A program made the position numbers and the translations under genes. Shown piece by piece: positions 26,725 to 37,711 of a DNA stretch of 64,000 nt (positions are counted from its first letter, which is position 1; each line of letters opens with the position of its first letter). The notes below the pieces were generated by a model that was not told where the DNA came from, did no database searches, and worked only from the letters and a program-made list of their open reading frames with translations. The stretch spans positions 61,271-125,270 of the forward strand of contig JAJDBF010000026.1 in NCBI GenBank assembly GCA_029261535.1, written 5' to 3'. The stretch comes from Nitrospinaceae bacterium. GTDB taxonomy: Bacteria; Nitrospinota; Nitrospinia; Nitrospinales; Nitrospinaceae.

Positions 26725-28599
26725 TTAATTGGCTTTAAGGGCCACCTTATTCTCTACGGTAGGCAGGGGATAATGTTTAAAATATTCGGCGATGAGTTCT
26801 TTGGCAATGGGGGCTGCCGTGGCACCCCCGTGTCCGCCGTGCTCCACAATCACCGCGACGGCCACCTCCGGCTGATAGTATGGAGCGAACGCCACAAACC
26901 AGGCGTGATCTTTGAACTCATAAGGAGTCTCTTCTTTTTCGTCTTCACTCTCGAAGGCTTTCATCCGGACCACCTGCGCCGTTCCTGTCTTTCCCGCTAC
27001 CTGAACATTTTTCAAACGGGCTCTGCGTCCGGTCCCTCTGGGTTCGTTGACAACTCCGAGAAGCCCTTTTCGGATTAATTCCAGATATTTTTTATCCGCG
27101 TCCATATTATAAAGAATCTGTGGAAGGTTTTCCTTTAACGTACGGCCTTCGTTGTCCGTTACCTTGCGGATCAGATAAGGTCTCAGCACCAGACCGCCGT
27201 TGGCCACAGTCGCAATCAACCGCGCCTGCTGAATCGGGGTCACCAGGTTAAAGCCCTGACCGATGGAAACCGAGATCGTCTCTCCCGCCTGCCAGGGCTC
27301 TTTGCGCGCCTTGATCTTCCATTGTGACGTTGGCACCAGCCCCGGTTTCTCTCCGGTCAAAAATATTCCGGTGAGACTCCCCAGCCCCATGTTGCGGGCA
27401 TACTTTGCCAGTGTGTCGACACCAAGACGATGCCCGACAGTATAAAAATAAACATCACAGGATTGAACCAACGCAGAGTGAAGATCCACATGACCGTGCC
27501 CACCTCGCTTCCAGCAACGATAATATCCCCGCCCCAACCGAAATGAACCGGGGCAAAATATTTTGGTTTCAGGGGTGATGACTTTTTCTTCCAAACCGGC
27601 GAGAGCGGTGACCACTTTGAATGTAGAGCCCGGTGGATATTGACCATCGATGGACCGGTTTTGCAGGGGATGACTTTGGTTTAGCGCGAGCCCACGCCAG
27701 TCGGACTTGGAAATTCCCGAGGCAAACCTGTTGGGGTCGAAAGACGGTTTACTGACCATGGCCAGTACCTCGCCGGTAGACACTTTAAGAAGCACCACCG
27801 AACCACGCTTAGGCTCGTCTTCGGTACCAGTCATGAGAGTTTCCGCCAGTTGTTGCAGGCGGATGTCCAGAGTCAGCGTCAGGTTATTTCCACTCTGGGG
27901 TGGTAACTGGCGCAGGGTTTCGAGTTCGCGTCCGGCCACGTCCACCTCGACTTCCTTGTAGCCTTTCTGCCCGCGCAATTGGTCCTCGAATAAAAGTTCC
28001 ATCCCTTTTTTCCCGATCAAATCTCCGAGCTGGTAAACATTGTCATGGTCACCTGCCAGCCCGCTTTTGGACACCTCCCCGAGATAACCAAGAACATGCG
28101 CGGCCAGATCACGATGCACATAGTCTCGAAGAGGCTCGACTTTGAGATGGATTCCTGGCAGGAGACGATTATTTTCTTCAACGAAGGCAATCTGGCTCCA
28201 GGGAAGGTCCCGCTTCACCAAAACATTTTGAAACGGAGCGGCACGCTCGATTTCGTTCATCAACTTGCCCCGGTCGATGGACACCCGGCTCGACAGAAAG
28301 CTCAGCGTTCGCTCGATATCCCTGGTATCTTCCGGCGTGATGTATAAATTGAAAGAAGGCCTGATGGATACCAGGGTCTCGCCGTTCCTGTCCACAATTT
28401 TTCCGCGATAAGCTGGCAGGGTCACCATTCGTATCCGGTTATTTTCCGACTGGTGTTTAAAACCTTCTCCTTTTAATATCTGCAGGAACCAGACCCGCGT
28501 CCAAAGCATGATGAAACAGAGCACCACCAGGATCACGAAAATGCGAATTTTTCTGCGCACTCCATCAGAAACATCTGCGCTGTAGAGATACTTGGACAT
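26725..28599 (-). CDS. mrdA: penicillin-binding protein 2, elongasome transpeptidase
   Basis: 624 residues. It has one N-terminal membrane anchor (residues about 17-40), a pedestal/dimerisation domain and a transpeptidase domain. The active-site motifs are PGSTFK (S-x-x-K), SCD in VQSCDVYFYTVG and KTGTAQ. It cross-links peptidoglycan during lateral growth with RodA and MreBCD. It ends the mreB-mreC-mreD-mrdA operon, 13 bp after mreD. RodA, often next, is absent; the following gene encodes a PilZ protein. Confidence 0.95.
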   Translation of the reverse strand: MSKYLYSADVSDGVRRKIRIFVILVVLCFIMLWTRVWFLQILKGEGFKHQSENNRIRMVTLPAYRGKIVDRNGETLVSIRPSFNLYITPEDTRDIERTLSFLSSRVSIDRGKLMNEIERAAPFQNVLVKRDLPWSQIAFVEENNRLLPGIHLKVEPLRDYVHRDLAAHVLGYLGEVSKSGLAGDHDNVYQLGDLIGKKGMELLFEDQLRGQKGYKEVEVDVAGRELETLRQLPPQSGNNLTLTLDIRLQQLAETLMTGTEDEPKRGSVVLLKVSTGEVLAMVSKPSFDPNRFASGISKSDWRGLALNQSHPLQNRSIDGQYPPGSTFKVVTALAGLEEKVITPETKIFCPGSFRLGRGYYRCWKRGGHGHVDLHSALVQSCDVYFYTVGHRLGVDTLAKYARNMGLGSLTGIFLTGEKPGLVPTSQWKIKARKEPWQAGETISVSIGQGFNLVTPIQQARLIATVANGGLVLRPYLIRKVTDNEGRTLKENLPQILYNMDADKKYLELIRKGLLGVVNEPRGTGRRARLKNVQVAGKTGTAQVVRMKAFESEDEKEETPYEFKDHAWFVAFAPYYQPEVAVAVIVEHGGHGGATAAPIAKELIAEYFKHYPLPTVENKVALKAN

Positions 28600-28612
28600 C
28601 AGATATTATTCA

Positions 28613-29113
28613 TCATGAGGATTGCAGTTTCCGGCTCCACCATTGAAAATTCCGGTTGAAGAACAGAATCAGAAAAGGGCCAACGATGGCATTATAAACA
28701 ACGTAGATGGGCATGCTACTCAGAAAACTTTCAAGCGAAGGCGGATTCTGAAACAGCAGAAGCGTCGAGCCATAAAATACCAAGGAATCGAAAATGGACG
28801 CGATCAACAAAAACACGAACAGGGGAACCACTCCTTCCACCAGAATTTTCCCCTTCAACTGGCAAAAGGTATGCGCGATTAAACTTTTTGACAGGGTGTT
28901 GACTCCCAGCAGGCCACCGGAAAGGCAATCCTGAGCCAACCCAATAACACAACCGGCGGCAAACCCGCGTCCGGCAGATAAGGTGATGGCGCAAAACACC
29001 GTTGCGATCAGTGCCAGGTCGGGCATCACGCCGGAGATGGCCAGTTTATCCATGAGGCTGGTCTGGACCGAAAACAGGATAATTCCGTAAGCAAACAGTA
29101 TCAGACCCGGCAT
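28613..29113 (-). CDS. mreD: rod-shape-determining membrane protein MreD
   Basis: 166 residues, hydrophobic, with five or six membrane helices. It begins PGLILFAYGIILFSVQTSL and contains the AAGCVIGLAQDCLSGGLLG segment typical of MreD. It bridges MreC and the elongasome in the inner membrane. Identification rests on size, topology and position between mreC and mrdA. Confidence 0.88.
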   Translation of the reverse strand: MPGLILFAYGIILFSVQTSLMDKLAISGVMPDLALIATVFCAITLSAGRGFAAGCVIGLAQDCLSGGLLGVNTLSKSLIAHTFCQLKGKILVEGVVPLFVFLLIASIFDSLVFYGSTLLLFQNPPSLESFLSSMPIYVVYNAIVGPFLILFFNRNFQWWSRKLQSS

Positions 29114-29126
29114 TCACTTTCTCCTG

Positions 29127-29942
29127 TCAGGGTAACAACACCAGAACTTCTTCGAGGCGGGAAAAATCTGCACCCGGTGCAATCTGGATTTCCTGAAACA
29201 ATCCCTGCTTGCTCTGGATCACACTGAGGACACGACCGACCACCAGCCCCTTGGGAAACACTCCGCCCAATCCGGAAGACAAGACCCAGTCGCCCGCCTT
29301 CACCTCGGCGGTGACGGGAACGTATTTCATTTCACAGGTATCGGTGCCAAGACCGACCACCACTCCGGGAACGCGGGATTTGCGAAAAAGCGTATCGACT
29401 GCACTGCGCCGATCTGCCAGCAATAATACCTTTGAGGAATTCAGACCCGCCTGGATCACATGCCCGACCACCCCGGCATCAGTGATTACCGCAAGGTTTT
29501 CGTGGACTCCATCATCGGTGCCTTTGTCAATGAAAACGGTTTTTACCCACTGGGTGGCATCTTTACCGACCACCGTCGCCACCACCGACTTTCCTGATTT
29601 TAGGGTCTGGTATTCATTCAAACGACCGATGCGGGTCAACCTGCGGACTTCTTCCTGCAATAGATGCTTTTCCCGAGCCAGAGTGTTCAACTGATTTTTC
29701 AGCTGTACATTTTCTTTAGAGGCATCCACCAGCAGAAAATAATGGTCATAAACCTCTTCAATAGAATCCAGAGTGCTGGTGAAAACAGATTGTATGGGGG
29801 AAACGACCCAGAGAAAAAAGGTCTCAAAAAAATAGGCCCCATCGGATCGCTTGCTGTCTGCGGTCATCAGAGTGAAGCCCACAAGAAAAATCAAAATCAG
29901 GATTACGGTATTTTTCCTGCCTTTGAGCCTTCTTTTCCACAC
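29127..29942 (-). CDS. mreC: cell-shape protein MreC
   Basis: 271 residues. A short basic N-terminus and one membrane helix (residues about 12-30) are followed by a coiled coil (about 70-100, ENVQLKNQLNTLAREKHLL). Two beta-barrel domains follow, with the conserved VVGHVIQAG, LLADRRSAVDT and VLSSGLGGVFPKGLVVG. MreC filaments in the periplasm activate PBP2. Only one base separates it from mreB. Confidence 0.95.
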   Translation of the reverse strand: MWKRRLKGRKNTVILILIFLVGFTLMTADSKRSDGAYFFETFFLWVVSPIQSVFTSTLDSIEEVYDHYFLLVDASKENVQLKNQLNTLAREKHLLQEEVRRLTRIGRLNEYQTLKSGKSVVATVVGKDATQWVKTVFIDKGTDDGVHENLAVITDAGVVGHVIQAGLNSSKVLLLADRRSAVDTLFRKSRVPGVVVGLGTDTCEMKYVPVTAEVKAGDWVLSSGLGGVFPKGLVVGRVLSVIQSKQGLFQEIQIAPGADFSRLEEVLVLLP

Positions 29943-29943
29943 G

Positions 29944-31032
<1,089 letters not shown>

Positions 31033-31255
31033 TCAATCAAGCCCCATAATTGCAAGCCAATTCACATTTCTCTTTGATTTGCTGACCCTCCCGGAGGCAA
31101 TCGGGCGGTTTTCAACCATTGATCAGGCCAGAGAGACTTTTTCCCTGTCGGACTGCACCAAGTCGAGGGATTCTAATCTTGCCAACTCGTGCTGGTTTAT
31201 ATAGTATTCAGGATTGCGCTATTTTTAAAATATTCTGACTTTTGGGGACGTATCA

Positions 31256-33193
31256 ATGTTGAGTTTTATGCGAAAACATTCCGGGACCTGGTTGATCAAG
31301 ACCGTTCTCTGGTCGGTGATTGTGGCTTTTCTCGCCGGCACCTTTTTTGTTTACGGGATGGGCGGCAGTCCCGGTTCCTCTGGAAGCGTGGTGGCGGTGG
31401 TCAACGGCAAGGAAATACAATTAAAAGAATACGACCGGGCGTTCAGAAATCTGGTCGAAGTTTATCGCCAGCAGTTTCGCGGTCAGTTCTCCGAGCAGAT
31501 GATTGAACAACTGGATCTTAGAAACTCAGCATTGGATCAGTTGATCCTTGCCCGGATTCTTGAAACCATCGCCGAGGAACAGGAAATTAAAGTCAGCGAC
31601 GTTGAGTTGACGCATCGGATTAAAACCCTGCCAGCCTTTCAGCAGGACAACTCTTTCAACCCAAAAGCCTATCAAAGCTATCTCAATTACAGCAGAACAA
31701 CCGCCAAACAATTTGAACAGGATATGCGGGAAAATATTCAGCGCGAAAAAGTCCAGAACCTGATTAAAGATAATATTCAAATATCGCGCGAGGAAGTCTT
31801 GAAAATGTACGGTCGCGAAAATGAAAAGGTCAAGTTCTCCTATGTCACCTTTTCCAAGGATCATTTTGAAGACAAGTCAGAACCTGTAGAAGATGAAGTA
31901 AAAGAGTATTTCAAAAAGCAGGTCAGGGATTTCATGATCCCGGAACAGATCAACGTGCAGTTTGTCCGGCTGACTCCCAAAATGATGGAGGACGGGATCA
32001 ATCTCCGTGACGAGGACATCACCGATTATTACGATTCCAACCAAGGCAAATTTCACGTCAAGAAAAACTACAAGGCGCGACATATTCTTCTCCGGTTGAA
32101 TTCAACACCTGGAACGGACGACGAAACAAAAAAGAAAAACAAGGAAGCCGAGGCCGAGGCCAAACAAAAAGCCGAGGACCTGCTAAAGAAAATTAAGGAA
32201 GGTGCAGACTTTGCGGAAATGGCAAAGGAACATTCCGACGACAAGGCTTCCGGTGCCAATGGCGGCGATCTCGGTCAGTTCACTCAAGGCACGATGGTGC
32301 CGGAATTTGAGACAGCACTCAAAGGTCTCAAGGCAGGTGATATCAGCGATCTTGTGAAAACCACTTTCGGCTACCATCTGATCAAGCTGGAACAGGTCAA
32401 TCCAGCCCGAATCAAACCGCTTGATGAGGTGAAGGACCAGATCGTCAAGGACCTCAAATTCAGGAAGGGAAAGCTTCGCATTCAGCGTGCGCTTAAAAAG
32501 ATACGTTCTGCCGCCGAGGGTAGTAACGACCTGGTCTCAGCCGCTTCTTCTGCAGGCTATGAAGCCGGCACCACCGGCCTGATCTCCAGAAAAAAACATA
32601 CGGTGCCGCAAATCGGTATCGCCCCTGATTTTTTCAACATGGCCTTCACCCTGAAAGATAAAGAACTCAGCCAGCTCCTGAACACTCCCGAAGCCTCTTT
32701 CCTGCTCAAGGTGATTGATCGCCAGGCCCCGAAGGAACCCAAGCTCGATGACGTGCGGGAAGCTGTGATCGAAAAATTGATCGTCAAAAAAGCCAAAGAC
32801 ACAACCAAGGCGCGCTTCAAGGAACTTGGCGATCAATTAAAGAAGTCGAAGGACCTTGAAAAGGTCGCGAAGGAACTGGAACTTGATGTTCAGGTAACAC
32901 CTTTTTTCAGCCTGACCGATTCAATTCCCGGCGTGGGTAATATCCAGTCGATCAAGGACAATGCCTTCTCAACTAAAAAGGGCAACGCCACCAGCGGTGA
33001 AAGCAACTTTGCGTTTTACCTGATCCTGGTTGATGAATTTGAAAAAGCAGGATCGCCGGATGAGAAAGAACTGCGGGGAATTTACGATCGTTTAAAATCG
33101 GTACGGGGCGACCAGATGTTCAAGGACTGGTTGAAAAAAATCCGCGCCACGGCAGACATACAAATCAATCGGGAAATGATGGACGTGGTCTGA
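31256..33193 (+). CDS. PpiD-like membrane-anchored peptidyl-prolyl isomerase/chaperone
   Basis: 645 residues. Layout: a short cytoplasmic N-terminus (MLSFMRKHSGTWLIK), one membrane helix (about 15-37), a SurA-N-like helical chaperone domain (about 40-200), a PpiC/parvulin domain (about 275-385, with ARHILLRLNS, EHSDDKASGANGGDLGQF and KTTFGYHLIKLEQ), and a C-terminal helical lobe. A long Lys/Glu/Ala insertion lies within the parvulin domain near 290-315. It should assist folding of outer-membrane and periplasmic proteins at the translocon exit. It is monocistronic and its stop is one base from the convergent thiDN stop. Confidence 0.9.
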   Translation: MLSFMRKHSGTWLIKTVLWSVIVAFLAGTFFVYGMGGSPGSSGSVVAVVNGKEIQLKEYDRAFRNLVEVYRQQFRGQFSEQMIEQLDLRNSALDQLILARILETIAEEQEIKVSDVELTHRIKTLPAFQQDNSFNPKAYQSYLNYSRTTAKQFEQDMRENIQREKVQNLIKDNIQISREEVLKMYGRENEKVKFSYVTFSKDHFEDKSEPVEDEVKEYFKKQVRDFMIPEQINVQFVRLTPKMMEDGINLRDEDITDYYDSNQGKFHVKKNYKARHILLRLNSTPGTDDETKKKNKEAEAEAKQKAEDLLKKIKEGADFAEMAKEHSDDKASGANGGDLGQFTQGTMVPEFETALKGLKAGDISDLVKTTFGYHLIKLEQVNPARIKPLDEVKDQIVKDLKFRKGKLRIQRALKKIRSAAEGSNDLVSAASSAGYEAGTTGLISRKKHTVPQIGIAPDFFNMAFTLKDKELSQLLNTPEASFLLKVIDRQAPKEPKLDDVREAVIEKLIVKKAKDTTKARFKELGDQLKKSKDLEKVAKELELDVQVTPFFSLTDSIPGVGNIQSIKDNAFSTKKGNATSGESNFAFYLILVDEFEKAGSPDEKELRGIYDRLKSVRGDQMFKDWLKKIRATADIQINREMMDVV

Positions 33194-33194
33194 T

Positions 33195-34583
33195 CTATTT
33201 TTTGCGCCAGGATTCCTGCTCTTTTTTTATTGGATTTTTTCGAATGGCACGATGAATCTTCTTTATTTTTCCGACCAGGTCTTCCACGTCTTTGGCGATG
33301 ACCCGGATCATTTCCTCTTTCCCCTGACCGCCTAGATCAAAGATAATATCGGGCACAAAACCTGCGTCCAATATCGCCTGCCGGGTGCCCCACTCCAGCG
33401 AGGAACCTTCCAACTGTTTGACGTTTTTGGGTTCCTTCGCACGATCAAAAGAGCCAACAGACATCTTCAAGCGCTTGCACGCATCCAAAAAATACTCCTG
33501 AAACTTGATGTTCATCACCGCTCGCTTTTCGGGATCGAAACTCATAGCGGTGAGCACAATTTTGGCGACATGTTGCGAGGCACCGAATTCAGGCGCATTG
33601 AGCGTAGCGATGGTTGATCCGTTGCGAATGATGCGACCGGGAATACCCACCACATCCTCCGGCCCGGTGGCCCCTTCCAACGCAAAGCCGAGATTGGATT
33701 GCACCTCGGGGATCAACGCTCCGATTTCCTCGCGCTTCAATTCCTCAATCGCCCATTGCACGCGCTCCAGATGCGGCCCGCGTTGCAACTGCCGAAAGAG
33801 AGCACCCATCGGGTTGACCTGCCCTGAACCTTTTCCCGTCTGCACCCCCAACTCAATCGCCTGAAAAGTAAACTCCTTGGCGCGGGCAACCGACTCCTCC
33901 AGGGAGTGTCCCAGCGCAAGGTTAGCGGCAATGGCGGAGGACAACACGCATCCCGTTCCGTGCAGGTTTTCGTTCGCTGACCGGGTAGATTCAAACCAGT
34001 ACAATGATTTCCCCACCAACAATAAATCGTCTGCGTCCTTTTTAGAATGCCCGCCTTTTATCAGAACTGCCTTCGGTCCGGGTTTTAAAATGATCCGCGC
34101 CGCTTTGACCCGATCCTGCCTAGTGCGAATGCGAATACCAGACAAGGCTTCGGCTTCCTTGAGATTGGGAGTGACCAGCGTGGCGAGAGGAAATAATTTT
34201 TCCTGAAGCACGTCGATTCCCTTGCGGGACAATAAGATTTTTCCGCTGGTGGATTTAAAAACGGGATCGACTACGAGGTTTCGAATCTTGTGGCGTTTTA
34301 ATAATTGCGCAACCCGACCAACGATCATCTCATTACCCAGCATTCCCGTTTTGGTGGCAGAGGGTTTGCCATCCGCCAGCAGGGCCTCAAGTTGACCTGC
34401 CACGATTTCTTGATCGACATCATGCGAACATAAAACACCTTGCGTGTTTTGAACAGTCAGACTGGTAACGACGGAGTTGCCAAACAATCCGTGCGCTGAA
34501 ATGGAATTTAAGTCGGCCTGCAAACCCGCGCCACCACAAGGGTCGGAACCGGCCAAAGTCAATACAGTGGAGAGGAATTTCAT
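33195..34583 (-). CDS. thiDN: bifunctional HMP(-P) kinase / ThiN-type thiamine-phosphate synthase
   Basis: 462 residues, a fusion. Residues 1 to about 260 are ThiD (AGSDPCGGAGLQADLNSISA, and NLHGTGCVLSSAIAANLALG with the anion-hole GTGC), which phosphorylates hydroxymethylpyrimidine twice. Residues about 285-445 are ThiN, the archaeal-type thiamine-phosphate synthase unrelated to ThiE: IPEVQSNLGFALEGA, GIPGRIIRNGSTI, AVMNIKFQEYFLDACKRL, SFDRAKEP and PDIIFDLGGQGKEEMIRV. The pair makes thiamine phosphate without ThiE. It is the last gene of the fis-glm operon, 56 bp after glmS. No TPP riboswitch is visible. Confidence 0.93.
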   Translation of the reverse strand: MKFLSTVLTLAGSDPCGGAGLQADLNSISAHGLFGNSVVTSLTVQNTQGVLCSHDVDQEIVAGQLEALLADGKPSATKTGMLGNEMIVGRVAQLLKRHKIRNLVVDPVFKSTSGKILLSRKGIDVLQEKLFPLATLVTPNLKEAEALSGIRIRTRQDRVKAARIILKPGPKAVLIKGGHSKKDADDLLLVGKSLYWFESTRSANENLHGTGCVLSSAIAANLALGHSLEESVARAKEFTFQAIELGVQTGKGSGQVNPMGALFRQLQRGPHLERVQWAIEELKREEIGALIPEVQSNLGFALEGATGPEDVVGIPGRIIRNGSTIATLNAPEFGASQHVAKIVLTAMSFDPEKRAVMNIKFQEYFLDACKRLKMSVGSFDRAKEPKNVKQLEGSSLEWGTRQAILDAGFVPDIIFDLGGQGKEEMIRVIAKDVEDLVGKIKKIHRAIRKNPIKKEQESWRKK

Positions 34584-34639
34584 TAAGGAAACCTGTTCAA
34601 TTGGAGAGACAAAAGAAAGTTGACAACGAAGTCGTCACC

Positions 34640-36457
34640 CTACCCCACGGTGACGGATTTGGCAAGAGAACGCGGCTTATCGACATTGCGTTTGAGGGAG
34701 GTGGCGGTGAAGTAAGCGAACAGTTGGGCCAAAACAAGCTGTAGCAACGGGGCCACCAGCGGCGGGACCGCCGGCAGAATCAACTCTTCGCTGAACAGGT
34801 CTCGATTTTTTCCACGCTCGTCAAAATGAATACCGAGCACAAACCCGGACCGCGCCCGGATTTCCGCAACACTCGACAGGGTCGACTGGTACAGTTCTTT
34901 TTCGCAAGGCGGCGGCATGAAGACCACCGAGTAAATATCCTTATCGATCATCGCCAGCGTTCCGTGTTTAAGAAATCCGCCGGGCATGCCTTCCGCATGA
35001 ACGTAGGCGACTTCTTTCATCTTCAATGCCGACTCCAGCGCGACAGGATAATAAATCCCCCGCCCAAGATACAACCAGTGCTTGATGTTTTTGTAGTTGT
35101 TGGCAATACGATGGATAAAACCCGAGCGTTCATTCAAAACATTGCCGATAATTTCTGGCATCTCTTTGAGTGCCCGGATTCCCTCGTTGTATTCCTTCTT
35201 GGTCATCTTGCGGGTTTTGAGTGCCAGGCGCATCGCAAGGTTGGTCAGGATGACCATCTGCGCCAACGCCGCCTTGGTACTGATAACGCAGATTTCCGGC
35301 CCCGATCCTTGCAGGATCACCCGATCGACCATACGCGACAGCGTCGAACCAATGACATTCACAATGGCGGCAGTCTTCGCGCCTTTGGCCTTGGCGTGCT
35401 TCAGCGCAGTAAGGGTATCGTAGGTCTCGCCCGATTGTGAAATCGCAAGCACCAGACTGTTACGGTCCACTGGCGAGAGCGCGACAAACTCATCGGAACT
35501 GATCGAGGGGAAAAAGCGTCCCGCCAGACGTGAAAAAATATACTTGGCATACTTCGCAACGTAAAAAGTCGTCCCCACACCCACCAGATACGTCGGGCGA
35601 TCTTTCATGTAATCCACCACATCGTCCAACGCTTTCTCGTCGACTTCCAACGCGTTGAGGATGGTCTGCGGTTGCTCATAAATTTCCTTGAGCATGTAAT
35701 GCGGATAACCGCCTTTTTTGGATGTTTCGCTGTCCCATTCAATTTTGGTGATCGGCTTCTGGATTTCCTCGCCAGTAATAAAATTTTTTACGGTGTAACT
35801 GTCCCGGGTCAGAACAACATATTCTTCATCCTCAATGATCACTGCATTTTTGGTGTGTTCGATGAACGCGTTAAAATCCGATCCCACATACTTCACTTCA
35901 TCGCCGATCCCCAGCATCAGCGGGGATTCTTTCCGCGCACAAAATATAACGTCGGGATGATATTTAGTGATGAGCACGACTGCGTAAGTCCCTTCGAGCA
36001 TGCCAAGCATTTTCACAAATGCCTTTTCGACGTTACCGGTCTGCTTGAAAAGTTTCTGCATGAGGTGCGGCACCACTTCGGTGTCGGTCTCCGAAACAAA
36101 TTTAACGCCATCCTTCTGCAATTTGGAACGCAGTTCGCGATAATTCGAAATGATCCCGTTATGAACTACCGCAAACGCCTTGTCGGTAGACAGCATCGGG
36201 TGGGTGTTCTCGCGCGTGACCTTGCCGTGTGTGGCCCACCGTGTATGCGCAATGCCGAGATGGCTTTTATGACGGAGTACATTCTCTTTCTGATAAAACT
36301 CTTCCACCCCGCCAATATTTTTCCTGACGATCAGTTTGGTCGAGTTCATCAACGCGACACCACAGGAATCATAACCCCTGTATTCGAGGTTACGAATGCC
36401 CTCGAACAGGTCCTGCGAAATATCTTTATGGCCTACCGCGCCGCTGATTCCACACAT
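34640..36457 (-). CDS. glmS: glutamine-fructose-6-phosphate aminotransferase
   Basis: 605 residues, full length. The N-terminal glutaminase domain has the catalytic Cys directly after Met (MCGISGAVG) and the conserved HTRWATHG and VVHNGIISNY. Two SIS isomerase domains follow (ALSPVDRNSLVLAISQSGET and ESALKMKEVAYVHAEGMPGG), then the C-terminal KPRSLAKSVTV signature. It makes glucosamine-6-phosphate for UDP-GlcNAc. It lies 17 bp after the nucleotidyltransferase/left-handed-helix gene, in an amino-sugar operon. Confidence 0.98.
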   Translation of the reverse strand: MCGISGAVGHKDISQDLFEGIRNLEYRGYDSCGVALMNSTKLIVRKNIGGVEEFYQKENVLRHKSHLGIAHTRWATHGKVTRENTHPMLSTDKAFAVVHNGIISNYRELRSKLQKDGVKFVSETDTEVVPHLMQKLFKQTGNVEKAFVKMLGMLEGTYAVVLITKYHPDVIFCARKESPLMLGIGDEVKYVGSDFNAFIEHTKNAVIIEDEEYVVLTRDSYTVKNFITGEEIQKPITKIEWDSETSKKGGYPHYMLKEIYEQPQTILNALEVDEKALDDVVDYMKDRPTYLVGVGTTFYVAKYAKYIFSRLAGRFFPSISSDEFVALSPVDRNSLVLAISQSGETYDTLTALKHAKAKGAKTAAIVNVIGSTLSRMVDRVILQGSGPEICVISTKAALAQMVILTNLAMRLALKTRKMTKKEYNEGIRALKEMPEIIGNVLNERSGFIHRIANNYKNIKHWLYLGRGIYYPVALESALKMKEVAYVHAEGMPGGFLKHGTLAMIDKDIYSVVFMPPPCEKELYQSTLSSVAEIRARSGFVLGIHFDERGKNRDLFSEELILPAVPPLVAPLLQLVLAQLFAYFTATSLKRNVDKPRSLAKSVTVG

Positions 36458-36474
36458 AGATTCTTTTTTCCCGT

Positions 36475-37677
36475 TTAACGATTGGTGACGGTGTACCGCG
36501 CCGGTATGGTTTTTCCGGGGGCAACCACCGTGCCCGGCTGGATCATATTGCCCGCGCCAATCACCGCTTCGTCTCCGATGAAGGCTCCCAGTTTCGGCTT
36601 GCCTGTATCCAATCCCTTTTTGTTCTGTCGTACCGTGACCGGCTTCCAGTCAATGTTTCGATTGACGGTCACGCAACTGGCCCCGATGTCCACTTTTTCA
36701 CCGATGACGCTGTCTCCAATAAAAGACAATCGCCCGATGCTCGAGTGATCCTGCACCACACAGTTTTTCAGTTCCACACCGTAACCAACAGAACATTGAT
36801 TGCCGACTGCCGTGTAACTGCGCACCAGAGTATTGTTGCCGATGAAACAACCCTTGCCGATAGAGCATGGCCCTTCAAGCACAGCACCGGCTTTGATGAC
36901 CGCGCCTTCATCAATCCTGACCAAACCGGACAGAGTCACATTCGATTCCAACACCGCCGTCTTCGCAATGGTCGACTGCTCCCAGGAATCCATCAGAATG
37001 CTGTTGGCGGTCAGGATATCCCACGGGTAAACAATGTCGAGCCATTCATCTTCCCACATGGAAGCGCGCAGACCATGATCTATCATCTCCTTCATGGCCT
37101 TTTCCATCGACCGTTTGTGCTTGCTCAGGACATCGAAGAAAGCTTCCGGCAAAACATAAACGCCCGCCAGAACATAATTGCCATACTCGTTGCCCTTGGG
37201 TTTTTCGACAATGCGGGTGATTCGCATGTTGGCGTTGAGAAACACATTGCCGAACATTTCATTGGAAGGCGGCAGACAGATCGAAGCGACCGGCGACTTG
37301 AAGGAATGAAACGATTGCTGGGTCTTGTTGAATATATTTTCCGACGTGAGGATATCGCCATAGATCAGGAGAAAGTATTCTCCGGGCAAAATTTTATCCC
37401 GCACCTGCATGATGGCATCGCCAATACTGGTCTGCCGTTTTTGCTCGACAAACTGAACGCTCAATCCGTGAAAACGGTGCTCACCGATCTGCTGGATCAG
37501 TTTTTCCTGCTTATGACCCACCACCACCAGAACATCATTGATGCCCGAGGCTCTTAGCATGTCGAGGTTATGGTCAAACAGGCAACGTCCGGCGACATTC
37601 AACATAGGACTCGGTCGCGTGTCGGAAAATGGACTCAGCTTAGGACTTTTTCCTGCGGCCAATATTACGGCTTTCAT
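36475..37677 (-). CDS. sugar-nucleotidyltransferase-like protein with left-handed beta-helix, degenerate NTP site
   Basis: 400 residues. Residues 1 to about 230 have the nucleotidyltransferase fold (MKAVILAAGK, LLIYGDILTSE, RIVEKPKGNEYGNYVLAGVY). The signature normally G-x-G-T-R-L and P-K-P-M reads GKSPKLSPFSDTRPSPML, losing the catalytic Arg and the Lys. Residues about 240-390 are hexapeptide repeats of a left-handed helix (TIAKTAVLESNVTLSGLVRI onwards). The layout matches archaeal bifunctional UDP-GlcNAc pyrophosphorylase/acetyltransferases. Given the intact uridyltransferase encoded next door, this protein may supply only the acetyltransferase half. Operon position: between glmU-type and glmS genes. 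Confidence 0.75.
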   Translation of the reverse strand: MKAVILAAGKSPKLSPFSDTRPSPMLNVAGRCLFDHNLDMLRASGINDVLVVVGHKQEKLIQQIGEHRFHGLSVQFVEQKRQTSIGDAIMQVRDKILPGEYFLLIYGDILTSENIFNKTQQSFHSFKSPVASICLPPSNEMFGNVFLNANMRITRIVEKPKGNEYGNYVLAGVYVLPEAFFDVLSKHKRSMEKAMKEMIDHGLRASMWEDEWLDIVYPWDILTANSILMDSWEQSTIAKTAVLESNVTLSGLVRIDEGAVIKAGAVLEGPCSIGKGCFIGNNTLVRSYTAVGNQCSVGYGVELKNCVVQDHSSIGRLSFIGDSVIGEKVDIGASCVTVNRNIDWKPVTVRQNKKGLDTGKPKLGAFIGDEAVIGAGNMIQPGTVVAPGKTIPARYTVTNR

Positions 37678-37711
37678 TCATTTTCCCCGGCTTTTGGCAG
37701 ACGAGTTGCCC

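Noticed and set aside
34584..34639. TPP riboswitch before thiDN
   Set aside because: The 56-bp gap is too short and lacks the CTGAGA and ACCTGA boxes.
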